NCBI GenBank assembly: GCA_030680415.1
Contig: JAUXVE010000134.1
Span: forward strand, 46,616-110,615
Direction of reading: 5' to 3'
DNA from: Rubrivivax sp.
GTDB lineage: Bacteria; Pseudomonadota; Gammaproteobacteria; Burkholderiales; Burkholderiaceae_C
DNA: 64,000 bases
Shown: piece by piece, positions 7,414-16,418 of the stretch
Position numbering within the stretch: the stretch's first letter is position 1
Layout of the letters: each line of letters opens with the position of its first letter
The notes under the pieces: model-generated
Told to the model about the DNA's origin: nothing
Seen by the model: only the letters and a program-made list of their open reading frames with translations
The model's database searches: none
Program-made: the position numbers and the translations under genes

Positions 7414-9759
7414 ATGCCTTTCCCATCGTCTGTGCGCCCGCTGTCGGCGCTGGCTGTGCTGTGGCTCGCCACGGCGGCCCTGGCCCAGACGGCCGCCGAA
7501 ATCCGCCCGGCCGCAGTGGCTGACTCGGCGTCGGCGCCAGCGGCGGCCGCGCCGCCGCGCGCCGTCGCGCCAGCGGCTTCGGCACCCAGCCGCTCACCCC
7601 CGGCCGGCGCCGGCCAGCGGGTCGAGATCCTCGGCGGCCGCGAATCCGACATCGAACAGCGCCGCCAGTCCACGGCGGCCAAGATCGTCATCGGCCGCGA
7701 CGAGATCGAGAAGTTCGGCGACGCCACGGTGGGCGAGGTGCTGCGCCGACTGCCCGGCATCACCACCCCCGGCGCGCCCGGCCGCGGCGGTGCGCCGCGC
7801 ATGCGCGGCTTGGGCGGTGGCTTCACGCAGTTGCTGATCGACGGCCAGCGCATCCCGCCCGGCTTCAGCCTGGACTCGCTGACGCCCGAGCAGATCGAAC
7901 GCATCGAGGTGTTGCGTGCGCCGACCGCCGAGACCGGCGCGCGGGCGATTGCCGGCACCATCAACATCATCACGCGCGAAGGCTACCGGCGGCGCCTGAA
8001 CGACTGGCGCATCAGCACCGGCGTGCAAAACGGCCGCCCCTCGCTGGGCAGCTTCTGGTCGCACAACGACAACGCCGGCAAGCTGACCTACACGCTGTCG
8101 GCCGGCCTGTTCGCCAACCAGCGGCTGAGCAGCAACCACACCGACACCCAGGTCACCGACGCCGACAGCGGCACGCTGCTCGAAGACCGCAGCAGCGCCA
8201 GCAGCAGCCAGGGCCGCAACCAGGGCCTGAACCTGAACGCGCGGCTGCAGTGGCGCTTGGGTGAAGCCGGCGATGTGCTGACGCTGATGCCCGGCGTGTA
8301 TGCCAGCCGCAGCGAGGGCAGCTACACCTTCGACGTCGACGAACGCCTGCGCCGCGCCGTCACGCCCGAACTGGCCGACCGCGGCAGCGGCGGCAATCAC
8401 AACAGCTTCGTCGGGCCGCGGCTGATGCTGCAGTACCGCCAGCGGGTCGGTGACTGGCGGCTGGAAGGCGGCGGCAACGTGCGCGAGTCGCGTGCGCGCG
8501 CGGACAGCAGCCGCGACGAACGGCGCGCCGATGGCAGCGTGCTGCGCACGCAGGAAGACCGCTCCTTGTCGCGCGAGCGCGCTTTGAGTCTCAACGCCAA
8601 GGGCAGCCGCCTGCTCGGCGGCGCCGGCAGCGAGCACAGCCTGGTGCTGGGCGCCGAGGCCGAGGCCGCGCGCCGCGACGACACGCGCACGAGGCTGGAG
8701 GACGGCCAGCTCGCGCTGACCGATTTCGGCGAGACCTTCGAGGCCGGCACGCTGCGCCTGGCGGCGTTCTCGCAGGACGAGTGGAACCTCACGCCGCAGT
8801 GGGCGCTGCACGCCGGCCTGCGCTGGGAAGGCATCACCACGCAAGGCGACGACGGCCTGGGCCACCGCCCCGAGAACCGCAACGGCGTGTGGACGCCGCT
8901 GGTGCATGTGTTGTGGAAGCCCGACCCGAAGACGCGCGACCAGGTGCGCCTGAGCCTGACGCGCAGTTGGCGCGCGCCGGCCACGGCCGCGCTCATCGGC
9001 CGCCCCAACATCACGCGGCTGTACGACCCGGCGCGGGGCAGCAACACCGAGACCAGCCCCGACAGCGCCGGCAACCCGAACCTGCAGCCCGAGTTGGCCA
9101 CGGGTGTGGACCTGGCCTTCGAGCGCTACCTCGACGGTGGTGGCCTGCTCAGCGCCAACCTGTTCCAGCGCCGCATCAGCGACCTCATGCGCGGCGTCAC
9201 GCTGCTCGAAGAAGTGTCGTGGAGCCCCCACCCGCGCTGGGTGCGGCGCACGCGCAACATCGGCAACGCCACCACGCAGGGCATCGAACTGGAAGCCAAG
9301 TTCCGGCTCGACCAGGTGCTGGCCGATACGCCGCCGGTGGAGTTGCGCGCCAATGTCTCGCTCTACCGCTCGCGGGTCGACGGCGTCCCCGGCCCCGACA
9401 ACCGGCTCGACGAACAGGCCAGGGGCACCGTCAACCTGGGCGCCGACTACCGCTTGCGCGGCACGCCGCTCACGCTGGGCGGCAACCTCAACTGGGTGCC
9501 GGCCACGACCACCCGGCTGGCCGCCGACCAGACCACCCGCACCACCACCAAGGGCCAGTGGGACCTGTTTGCGGTATGGGCCTTCAGCCCGCAAGTCGGC
9601 CTGCGCCTGATGGCCAACAACCTGCTGCCTCGCGAGTACTCGACCACCAGCCTGAACGACAGCGACAACCCGGCCAGCGGGCTGGTCGAGCGCAGCCGTG
9701 TCGTCAGCGCTGGTCCCAGCTACACGAACTGGCAGCTGCGGCTGGAACTCAAGCTGTAG
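7414..9759 (+). CDS. TonB-dependent outer membrane receptor
   Basis: A 781-residue receptor that would import a ligand such as a siderophore or another iron or metal complex using TonB energy. After a signal peptide (ALAVLWLATAALAQ) and an Ala/Pro-rich linker comes the plug domain: VEILGGRESDIEQRR, VLRRLPGITTPG, RMRGLGGGFTQLLIDGQR and IERIEVLRAPTAETGARAIA. The remainder is the 22-strand barrel, ending in the aromatic/hydrophobic C-terminus WQLRLELKL. The start at 7414 was chosen because it opens directly on the signal peptide. No transport partners are adjacent, so the ligand is unknown. Confidence 0.92.
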   Translation: MPFPSSVRPLSALAVLWLATAALAQTAAEIRPAAVADSASAPAAAAPPRAVAPAASAPSRSPPAGAGQRVEILGGRESDIEQRRQSTAAKIVIGRDEIEKFGDATVGEVLRRLPGITTPGAPGRGGAPRMRGLGGGFTQLLIDGQRIPPGFSLDSLTPEQIERIEVLRAPTAETGARAIAGTINIITREGYRRRLNDWRISTGVQNGRPSLGSFWSHNDNAGKLTYTLSAGLFANQRLSSNHTDTQVTDADSGTLLEDRSSASSSQGRNQGLNLNARLQWRLGEAGDVLTLMPGVYASRSEGSYTFDVDERLRRAVTPELADRGSGGNHNSFVGPRLMLQYRQRVGDWRLEGGGNVRESRARADSSRDERRADGSVLRTQEDRSLSRERALSLNAKGSRLLGGAGSEHSLVLGAEAEAARRDDTRTRLEDGQLALTDFGETFEAGTLRLAAFSQDEWNLTPQWALHAGLRWEGITTQGDDGLGHRPENRNGVWTPLVHVLWKPDPKTRDQVRLSLTRSWRAPATAALIGRPNITRLYDPARGSNTETSPDSAGNPNLQPELATGVDLAFERYLDGGGLLSANLFQRRISDLMRGVTLLEEVSWSPHPRWVRRTRNIGNATTQGIELEAKFRLDQVLADTPPVELRANVSLYRSRVDGVPGPDNRLDEQARGTVNLGADYRLRGTPLTLGGNLNWVPATTTRLAADQTTRTTTKGQWDLFAVWAFSPQVGLRLMANNLLPREYSTTSLNDSDNPASGLVERSRVVSAGPSYTNWQLRLELKL

Positions 9760-9808
9760 TGGCGCCGGGCACCGCCCGCCGCCTTGTGCCACAGTGGCGG
9801 CCCGTTTG

Positions 9809-10075
9809 AGAGGTTGAGAGGCCATCCCATGCACCCGCGTAAGCCCCCAGAGCAGTCCCGATCAAGGCGCAAAGCGCAGCCGGGGTTGGGCCCCGGCGAG
9901 CATTTGCAACGCCGAGCGGGCCTGCTCTGGGGGCTTACCCGAAGGGCCGGGGCGGCCAAGGGCGCTGGGGGGTGTTGCGCCGCTTGCCCAGGCGGACGCC
10001 TGGGCCGCGCGTCGCGCCTACCCCAGCGCCCTTGGCCGCCCCGGCGCGGGTGCATGGGATGGCCTCTCAACCTCT
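9809..10075. repeat. Nested perfect-palindrome element (possible three-way-junction RNA or cruciform)
   Basis: This non-coding stretch is almost wholly self-complementary. An outer perfect 31-base inverted repeat pairs 9809-9839 with 10045-10075. Inside it, a 17-base repeat pairs 9839-9855 with 9922-9938, and a 24-base repeat pairs 9947-9970 with 10021-10044, which abuts the outer stem. Smaller hairpins sit inside: 9867-9877 (gcgcaaagcgc), 9879-9885 with 9891-9897, and 9987-9993 with 9998-10004. Folded, this gives one long stem opening into two arms. It ends immediately before the gshB ribosome site (10076-10082). It fills the only gap longer than 300 bases in the window (9760-10087). Function and family are unknown to me. 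Confidence 0.85.
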
Positions 10076-10087
10076 GAGGAGACGCGC

Positions 10088-11074
10088 GTGAAACTGCTTT
10101 TCGTTGCCGACCCGCTGGAGTCGTTCAAGACCTACAAGGACAGCACCTACGCCATGATGCGCGAGGCGGCGTCGCGCGGCCACACGCTGATGGCCTGCCG
10201 GGCCGAAGACCTGCGCTGGCAGCGCGGCGAAACGGTGCTGGGTTTCGTGCGCGACATCGAGCTCACCGGTGACGCCGTTGCGTGGTTCCGCGCCGCGCAG
10301 CAGGGCGCCGACGCGCGGGCGCAGCCGCTGTGCGAGGTGGACGCGGTGCTCATGCGCAAGGACCCGCCCTTCGACAGCGAGTACTTCTACGCCACGCATC
10401 TGCTGAGCCAGGCCGAACGCGAAGGCGCCCGCGTCTTCAACCGGCCGGCGGCGCTGCGCGAGCACCCGGAGAAGCTCGCCATCCTGGAGTTCCCGCAGTT
10501 CATCGCGCCGACGCTGGTGACGCGCGACGCCGCCGACATCCGGCGCTTCCATGCCGAGCACCGCGACATCATCCTGAAGCCGCTCGACGGCATGGGCGGC
10601 ATGGGCATCTTCCGCGTCGGACCCGACGGCCTGAACCTCGGCAGCATCAGCGAGACGCTGAATCGCGGCGGTGCGATGACGGTGATGGTGCAGAAGTACC
10701 TGCCGGAGATCGTCGAGGGCGACAAGCGCGTGCTCGTCATCGGCGGCGAAGCGGTGCCCTACGCGCTGGCACGCATCCCGCAAGGCAGCGAGATCCGCGG
10801 CAACCTGGCCGTCGGCGGCAAGGGCGTGGCGCAGCCGCTGAGCGCGCGCGACCACGAGATCGCCAGCACGCTGGGCCCCGTCCTCGCCGCGCGCGGCCTG
10901 TTGCTGGTGGGGCTGGACGTGATCGGCGAGAGCCTGACCGAGATCAACGTCACCAGCCCGACGGGATTCGCCGAGATCACGCAGCAAAGCGGCTTTCAGG
11001 TCGCCCGGCGCTTCATCGACGCGCTCGAGGCGGCGCTGCACGCCAGCCCCGGCCGCGGCGCCGCCGGAACTTGA
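10088..11074 (+). CDS. gshB: Glutathione synthetase
   Basis: An ATP-grasp ligase that joins gamma-glutamylcysteine and glycine to make glutathione in the cytosol. The 328 residues are slightly longer than the E. coli enzyme. Characteristic segments are FVADPLESFKTYKDSTYAMM at the N-terminus, the ATP-grasp loop ILKPLDGMGGMGIFRV, RVLVIGGEAVPYALARIP and the substrate-binding EINVTSPTGFAEI. The start is GTG at 10088 with GAGGAGA six bases upstream. The nested palindrome at 9809-10075 would be at the 5' end of its transcript or just upstream, so it may affect expression. The partner gshA is not in the window. Confidence 0.96.
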   Translation: MKLLFVADPLESFKTYKDSTYAMMREAASRGHTLMACRAEDLRWQRGETVLGFVRDIELTGDAVAWFRAAQQGADARAQPLCEVDAVLMRKDPPFDSEYFYATHLLSQAEREGARVFNRPAALREHPEKLAILEFPQFIAPTLVTRDAADIRRFHAEHRDIILKPLDGMGGMGIFRVGPDGLNLGSISETLNRGGAMTVMVQKYLPEIVEGDKRVLVIGGEAVPYALARIPQGSEIRGNLAVGGKGVAQPLSARDHEIASTLGPVLAARGLLLVGLDVIGESLTEINVTSPTGFAEITQQSGFQVARRFIDALEAALHASPGRGAAGT

Positions 11075-11167
11075 TCTGCGTCGGCGGCACGGAGGCTGAC
11101 CTCTGCTAGCGTGACACGGCCGGGGCGCGGCAACGGGGGCGTTGGCCCGCCGGCGTGGGAGTCAGAC

Positions 11168-11725
11168 ATGGAAGTGCTTGTGAAGCTCGTGCGGGCGGCG
11201 CTGCTGGCAGCGGTGGCGGCGACGGCAGCGCTGGGCGCCAGCGCCCAGACCTCGCCGGCGGGCCCTTACGTGGTGGCGGCGCTGGGCCGCACGAACTACG
11301 ACTACGACTGCTGGTTCCTCGCCGCTTGCGACAACGCCCGTGCCACGGCCGGCAAGATTGGTGGCGGCTGGCGCTTCGGCGTCTTTGCCGTCGAAGGCTG
11401 GTGGATCGACTACGGCAACGCGCCGACCCAGCGGCGGCACGAAGAGCTGCACATGCGTTCGCTGGGCCTCAACGCGGCCTGGTATCTGCGCCTGGGTTCG
11501 TCGGTGGAAGGCCTGCTGCGCGCGGGGGCGGCCGACGTGCGCCATGCGCGCAGCGGCGACGGTGAGAAGCGTTCGCTGAACGCGACCTTCGGGCTCGGGC
11601 TCGTCGTCGACGTGGCGCCATCGGCGGCGCTGGAACTGGCCTGGGACGTGACCGGGGCCGACGGCAACAACAGCGGCTCGACGCTGGCCAACAGCCTCAG
11701 CCTGGGCCTGCGCCTGCGCTTCTGA
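11168..11725 (+). CDS. Small outer membrane beta-barrel protein (OmpA-like/opacity type)
   Basis: A 185-residue protein with a signal peptide (LVRAALLAAVAATAALGASAQ, start M at 11168). It is followed by alternating strands such as GPYVVAALGRTNYDY, GWRFGVFAVEGWWIDYG and LNATFGLGLVVDVAPSAALELAWDV. It ends in the terminal strand LSLGLRLRF with a C-terminal Phe, the usual barrel-assembly signal. This fits an eight-strand barrel. Two Cys near residues 45-52 (DCWFLAACD) could form a disulfide in a loop. Role is unknown; it follows gshB on the same strand but is probably separate. Confidence 0.75.
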   Translation: MEVLVKLVRAALLAAVAATAALGASAQTSPAGPYVVAALGRTNYDYDCWFLAACDNARATAGKIGGGWRFGVFAVEGWWIDYGNAPTQRRHEELHMRSLGLNAAWYLRLGSSVEGLLRAGAADVRHARSGDGEKRSLNATFGLGLVVDVAPSAALELAWDVTGADGNNSGSTLANSLSLGLRLRF

Positions 11726-11764
11726 CGCCCCGCCGCCGCCGCCGGGAGCGGGTCTCGGGCGAGA

Positions 11765-13738
11765 ATGCGGGCGCCCCGCCTGCCCCGCCCGATGTCACCC
11801 CGCTGCCCGCCGCCACTCCACCACCGCACGGCGCACCGCCAGCGGCGCGGCCTGGCGGCCGGGCTGCCGCTGGCCCTGGCTGCAGCGCTGGCCTGGGCGG
11901 CGCCCGAGGGCACGGAGCTCATGCGCGACGTCGCCGGGAGCGCCCTGGACGACCCGCGCACGGCCGTCGCGCAGGTGCACCAGCGCCTGGCGGGCGCGGG
12001 TGCCGGCGACGCGGCTTTCTGGCTGCGGCTGGCCCTGGTGGAGGTGCTGTCCCACACCGACAACGAAGCCGGCTCGCGCCGCGAGCTCGAGGCGGCGGCC
12101 CGGGCGCTGCCGAGCGGGCCCTCGGCGCAGCGGCACCGCCTGTGGCTGGCGTTCTACAAGCGTTATGTCGACAGCGGCGCCGTCGAACCCGAGGTCTTTC
12201 GCCGCCAACAGGCCGAGGCCCGCGAGCAGGCACGCTCTGCCGGTGACGAGGCGCTGCTGTGCCGCCTCGACCTCTACGAGGCGGTGGTGCAGGTGGAACT
12301 CGACGCGGTCGACGAAGCCTGGGCCGCGCTCGAAGCGGTGGACCGCTGCGCGCAGCGGCTGGGCGACGCCGGGCTGCAGTCCTATGCCCTGGGCACCATG
12401 GGCCCGCTGGCCTGGCGCGTGGGCTCGCAGCAGCCGCCGCAAACCTATTACGAGCGTGCCTTGCAGGCGCTGGGCAGCCAGCCGGCACGTCACAAGCGAG
12501 CCTGGTTGCTGGACGACCTGGGCTGGGCCCTGCTCAACGGCGGCCAGCCGGCGGCAGCGCGCGGTCCCTTCGAGCAGGTGTTGGCCTTGAGCACCGCGAT
12601 CGGCGACGTGTCGTTCATGATGCGCGGCCATGAAGGCCTGGCCGAGGTGCTGCTGCACCAGCACGACGCCGAAGGCGCCCTGCGCCACGCCCGCGCGGCG
12701 CTGCGCCTGGCCGCCGCCAACGCGGGGCTGCGCTTCCGCGAGATCACCGCGCAGACCCAGGTCGTCGAGGCGCTGGCGCTGCTGCAGCGGCCGGAACTCG
12801 CCGCCGAGATCGACCGGCTGCGTGCCGTCGCCGCGCGCGACCCGTCGCCGCGCACCGCCGCGCTGATTGCGCGCAGTGCCGCGCGCGGCTACCGGGCGCT
12901 GGGCCAGCATGCCCTGGCCTATACCGAGCTCGAGCGTTACCTGAAGCTGTCCAGCAGCGACGTGCGCTCGGCGCGCGAGCGCGACGCACAGCGCCTGCAG
13001 GCCCGCTACGAAGCGACGCGCCGCGACGCCGAGAACCGCGAGTTGCGCCATGCCGCCGAGTTGACGAGGCTGGAACTCGACGCCCGCGCCGAACGCCAGC
13101 GCGCACTGTGGGCGCTGGTGGCGGCGCTGGGCGCCGTGCTGGCCGGCGGCGGCTGGTTCTTCACCCGCGCGCTGCGCCGCCGCCGCCGGCTGGCAGACCT
13201 GGCCATGCGCGACGAACTCACCGGCCTGCCGAACCGCCGCGCCGTGCTGGCCTTCGCGCGCGAGCAGTTCAAGCTGGCGCGACGGCTGGACCTGCACATA
13301 TCTGTGGCCTTGATCGACCTCGACCATTTCAAGGCCGTCAACGACCGCCATGGCCATGCCGCCGGCGACCTTGTGCTCGAGGCCTTTGCCAGGGCGGCCG
13401 GGCAGGTCGTGCGCGGGCAGGATCGTATCGGCCGCTGGGGCGGCGAGGAGTGGCTGCTGGTGATGCCCGGCACCCGCAGCGGCGAGCTGCCGGCGGTGTT
13501 CGAGCGTTTGCGCCAGGCGCTGGCGCAGCAGCGTGTGCCGGGGCTGCCGCACCCGCATGGCGTCACTTTCTCGATGGGCGCGGCCGAACGGCACGCCGGC
13601 ATCGACACCCTCGACGCGCTGATCGCCGAAGCCGACCGGCATCTGTACCAAGCCAAGGCGCAGGGTCGCGACGCGCTGAGCAGCGCCAGCATGGAACCAT
13701 CGCCGGCAGCCGCCGAGCCCGTGACGACAACCGCCTGA
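11765..13738 (+). CDS. TPR-containing membrane diguanylate cyclase (GGDEF family)
   Basis: A 657-residue protein likely to make cyclic di-GMP at the inner membrane. After a signal-like segment (GLPLALAAALAWAAP) comes a long helical repeat region (about residues 50-430) of TPR character, presumably periplasmic. It is followed by a coiled stretch, one transmembrane helix (ALVAALGAVLAGGGWFF, about 447-467) and a cytosolic GGDEF domain starting at RDELTGLPNRRAVL. The active-site loop reads GGEEW (about 559-563) instead of GGDEF; the catalytic acid is kept. DLDHFKAVNDRHGH holds the metal-binding Asp. ATG 11765 has a weak GGGAG upstream, and 11792 is an alternative. Confidence 0.88.
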   Translation: MRAPRLPRPMSPRCPPPLHHRTAHRQRRGLAAGLPLALAAALAWAAPEGTELMRDVAGSALDDPRTAVAQVHQRLAGAGAGDAAFWLRLALVEVLSHTDNEAGSRRELEAAARALPSGPSAQRHRLWLAFYKRYVDSGAVEPEVFRRQQAEAREQARSAGDEALLCRLDLYEAVVQVELDAVDEAWAALEAVDRCAQRLGDAGLQSYALGTMGPLAWRVGSQQPPQTYYERALQALGSQPARHKRAWLLDDLGWALLNGGQPAAARGPFEQVLALSTAIGDVSFMMRGHEGLAEVLLHQHDAEGALRHARAALRLAAANAGLRFREITAQTQVVEALALLQRPELAAEIDRLRAVAARDPSPRTAALIARSAARGYRALGQHALAYTELERYLKLSSSDVRSARERDAQRLQARYEATRRDAENRELRHAAELTRLELDARAERQRALWALVAALGAVLAGGGWFFTRALRRRRRLADLAMRDELTGLPNRRAVLAFAREQFKLARRLDLHISVALIDLDHFKAVNDRHGHAAGDLVLEAFARAAGQVVRGQDRIGRWGGEEWLLVMPGTRSGELPAVFERLRQALAQQRVPGLPHPHGVTFSMGAAERHAGIDTLDALIAEADRHLYQAKAQGRDALSSASMEPSPAAAEPVTTTA

Positions 13739-13751
13739 GCGCAAGGACACC

Positions 13752-15650
13752 ATGGCCCTGCTGACCCTCACCGACGCCCACCTCGCCTACGGCCACGTGC
13801 CGCTGCTGGACGGCGCGGCGATGGCGCTGGAGGCCGGCGAGCGCGTGGCGCTGATCGGCCGCAACGGTGCCGGCAAGAGCTCGCTGCTGAAGATCCTGGC
13901 CGGGCTGGACCAGCCCGACGACGGCGTGCTGCAGGTGCAGGCCGGCCTGCGGCGTGTCTATGTCGCGCAGGAGCCGCTGTTCGAGGCCGGCGTGACCGCG
14001 TTCGACGCCGTCGCCGAGGGCGTGGCCGAGGCGCGCGCGCTGCGCGAACGTTACGAGCGCCACGACCCGGCCGACGACCTCGACGCCGTGCAGACGCGGC
14101 TGGAGGCGCTGGGCGGCTGGACCTGGGAGCAGCGTGTCACCGAAGCACTGCAGCGGCTGGGCCTCGACGGCGAGGCCGGCGTGGCGGCGCTGTCCGGGGG
14201 CACGAAAAAGCGTGTCGCGCTGGCGCGCGCACTGGTCGCCGCACCCGAGCTGTTGCTGCTGGACGAACCGACCAACCACCTCGACATCGACGCCATCGAA
14301 TGGCTGCAGGACCTGTTGGTCGGCTGGCGCGGCGCGCTGGTGTTCGTCTCGCACGACCGCGCCTTCATCGACGCCGTGGCCACGCGCATCGTCGAGCTCG
14401 ACCGCGCCGTGCTGCGCAGCTACCCGGGCTCGTTCGCCGCCTACGAAGCGACGAAGGTGCGTGAACTCGAAGACGAAGCGCTGGCCAATACCCGCGCCGA
14501 CAAGCTGCTGGCGCAGGAAGAGGTGTGGGTGCGCAAGGGCGTCGAAGCCAGGCGCACGCGCAGCGTCGGCCGCGTCGGCCGGCTGCTCAAGCTGCGCGAG
14601 CAGCGTGCGGCGCGGCGCAACGTGCTGGGCCAGGTGCGGCTCGAGCTGGACGCCGGCCTGCCACCCGGCAAGATCGTCGCCGAGCTCAAGGATGTGAGCA
14701 TGCGCTTCGGCGGCGATGAGATCCTGATCGAGGGCTTCTCGGCCACCATCCTGCGCGGCGACAAGGTCGGCCTCATCGGCCCCAACGGTTGCGGCAAGAC
14801 GACGCTGCTCAAGCTCATCCTGGGCGAGCTGCAGCCCACGCGCGGCAGCGTGCGCCAGGGCACGCGGCTGCAGGTGGCCTACTTCGACCAGATGCGCGCC
14901 GCGCTCGACCTCGACGCCACGCTGGCCGACACCATCAGCCCCGGCAGCGAATGGATCGAGATCGGCCAGGAGCCCAAGGTCACGCGCAAGCACGTGATGA
15001 GCTACCTGGGCGACTTCCTCTTCGCTCCCGAACGCGCCCGCGCTCCGGTGCGCACGCTGTCCGGCGGCGAGCGCAACCGGCTGCTGCTGGCGCGCCTGTT
15101 CGCGCTGCCGGCCAACGTGCTGGTACTCGACGAGCCCACCAACGACCTCGACATCGACACCCTGGAACTGCTGGAGGACCTGCTGCAGGGCTACGACGGC
15201 ACGGTGTTCCTGGTCAGCCACGACCGGCGCTTCCTGGACAACGTCGTCACCAGCACCATCGCCTGGGAAGGCGACCCGGCCTGGGGCGGGCGGCCGGGCC
15301 TGTGGCGCGAATACGAGGGCGGCTACGAGGACTGGAAGCTGCAGCGCGCGCGCACGCGTGCGGCCGTCGTGACGCCGGCCGCAACCAGGCCGGCAGCCAG
15401 TCCCGCGGCGCCGCGCCCGGCGGCCGCGCGCGCCAAGCTCAGCTACAAGGAACAGCGTGAACTCGAGGCGCTGCCGGGTCTCATCGAGGACCTCGAAGCC
15501 GAGCAGAAGGCGATCGCCGAACGCCTGGCCAGCCCCGCGCTCTACACCGAGGCGCCGCAGCAGGTGGCCGGCCTGCAGGACCGGCACGACCAGATCGAGG
15601 CCGAGTTGACGACTGCGCTGGAGCGCTGGGAAAAGCTGACCGCGCGTTGA
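13752..15650 (+). CDS. uup: ABC-F ATPase Uup
   Basis: A 632-residue soluble tandem ATPase of the ABC-F class, acting on ribosomes or on branched DNA structures rather than in transport. It has two nucleotide-binding domains: Walker A GRNGAGKS (about 36) and GPNGCGKT (about 342), with signatures LSGGTKKRVALARA and LSGGERNRLLLARL. Both Walker B boxes read LDEPTN. A charged C-terminal coiled-coil (about 560-632, YKEQRELEALPGLIEDLEA) is the mark of Uup and its DNA- or RNA-binding tail. It begins 13 bases after the GGDEF gene, so the two may be co-transcribed. Confidence 0.94.
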   Translation: MALLTLTDAHLAYGHVPLLDGAAMALEAGERVALIGRNGAGKSSLLKILAGLDQPDDGVLQVQAGLRRVYVAQEPLFEAGVTAFDAVAEGVAEARALRERYERHDPADDLDAVQTRLEALGGWTWEQRVTEALQRLGLDGEAGVAALSGGTKKRVALARALVAAPELLLLDEPTNHLDIDAIEWLQDLLVGWRGALVFVSHDRAFIDAVATRIVELDRAVLRSYPGSFAAYEATKVRELEDEALANTRADKLLAQEEVWVRKGVEARRTRSVGRVGRLLKLREQRAARRNVLGQVRLELDAGLPPGKIVAELKDVSMRFGGDEILIEGFSATILRGDKVGLIGPNGCGKTTLLKLILGELQPTRGSVRQGTRLQVAYFDQMRAALDLDATLADTISPGSEWIEIGQEPKVTRKHVMSYLGDFLFAPERARAPVRTLSGGERNRLLLARLFALPANVLVLDEPTNDLDIDTLELLEDLLQGYDGTVFLVSHDRRFLDNVVTSTIAWEGDPAWGGRPGLWREYEGGYEDWKLQRARTRAAVVTPAATRPAASPAAPRPAAARAKLSYKEQRELEALPGLIEDLEAEQKAIAERLASPALYTEAPQQVAGLQDRHDQIEAELTTALERWEKLTAR

Positions 15651-15765
15651 CACGCGGCCACGGCCGGATGCATCAGTTGTCCATGCTGTCGAAGCGCCAC
15701 CCGCGACGTATGAATCCGAAAGCAGCCAAGCAGGCGCCGCGGATCCGGCTTGGCCGGTCCGCTGG

Positions 15766-15812
15766 CGTCGCCCCCCTGGGGGGGAGCGCCGAAGGCGCTA
15801 CGGGGGGGATTC
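15766..15812. terminator. Hairpin repeat between convergent uup and DUF938 genes
   Basis: Two stems in series: a cccccc/gggggg pairing around 15771-15784, and agcgcc-gaa-ggcgct at 15785-15799, followed by a G-run (a C-run on the other strand). It lies between two converging genes and probably works as a bidirectional terminator. It belongs to the same loose repeat family as 36597-36649, 39331-39384, 42400-42446 and 49671-49727. Confidence 0.55.
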
Positions 15813-15815
15813 ACT

Positions 15816-16418
15816 TCAACGCCGGAACATCAGCGTCAGGTTGTTCGCCGGCATCTCGAAGCGCTGCTCCAGCGCCAGGCCGGCATCCCGCGCCACGCGC
15901 TCCACGTCGGCCAGGCGGCGCAGGCCCCAGCGTGCATCGCGCGCTCGCAGGTCGGCATCGAAGGCCAGGTTGCCAGGTGCGGTGGGTTCGCCATCGACGA
16001 GGTAGGGGCCGTAAAGCACGAGTGCACCACCCGGCACCAGGTGTGCGGCCGCGCCGGCCATCAGCGCCGCGCAGGTCGGCCCGGGTGCGATGTGCAGCAG
16101 GTTGGCGCAATACAGCGCGTCGTAGCGGCCCAGCGCGCTTGGCCAGGGCTGCGCCATCACGTCCAGCCGCAGCGGGCTGCGCACGTTGGCCAGCGCGGCA
16201 CAGCGCGCGGCGATGGCCGGCAGCGCCGCCGCCTCGGCCTCGGTCGGCTGCCAGGTCCAGCCCGGCCGCGCAGCGGCGAAACGGGCGGCGTGCTGGCCGC
16301 TGCCGCTGGCGACCTCCAGCACCGTGGCCTGCGCTGGCAGCACCTGGCGCAGGACGTCGAGGATGGGCCCGGCGTTGCGCTCGGCGGCGGGGCTGAAAGG
16401 CAGGCTCGGGTCGTTCAT
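15816..16418 (-). CDS. DUF938 SAM-dependent methyltransferase
   Basis: A 200-residue class I methyltransferase-fold protein of the DUF938 family. The SAM-binding motif I is VLEVASGSGQHAARFAAA, followed by the family-typical TWQPTEAE, YCANLLHIAP and VLYGPYLVDG segments. The N-terminal PFSPAAERNAGPIL also matches the family opening. The start M is at 16416-16418 and overlaps the stop of the upstream 125-residue gene by four bases (ATGA type), so the two are coupled. The methyl acceptor is unknown. Confidence 0.85.
   Translation of the reverse strand: MNDPSLPFSPAAERNAGPILDVLRQVLPAQATVLEVASGSGQHAARFAAARPGWTWQPTEAEAAALPAIAARCAALANVRSPLRLDVMAQPWPSALGRYDALYCANLLHIAPGPTCAALMAGAAAHLVPGGALVLYGPYLVDGEPTAPGNLAFDADLRARDARWGLRRLADVERVARDAGLALEQRFEMPANNLTLMFRR

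Noticed and set aside
7594..9834. 746-codon minus-strand frame opposite the TonB receptor
   Set aside because: Shadow of the receptor gene. The plus strand shows signal peptide, plug and barrel features.
9784..10077. 97-codon plus-strand frame and 116-codon minus-strand frame over the palindrome
   Set aside because: Both arise from the inverted repeat and start and end with the same peptide read from its two arms. Neither shows a family or a ribosome site.
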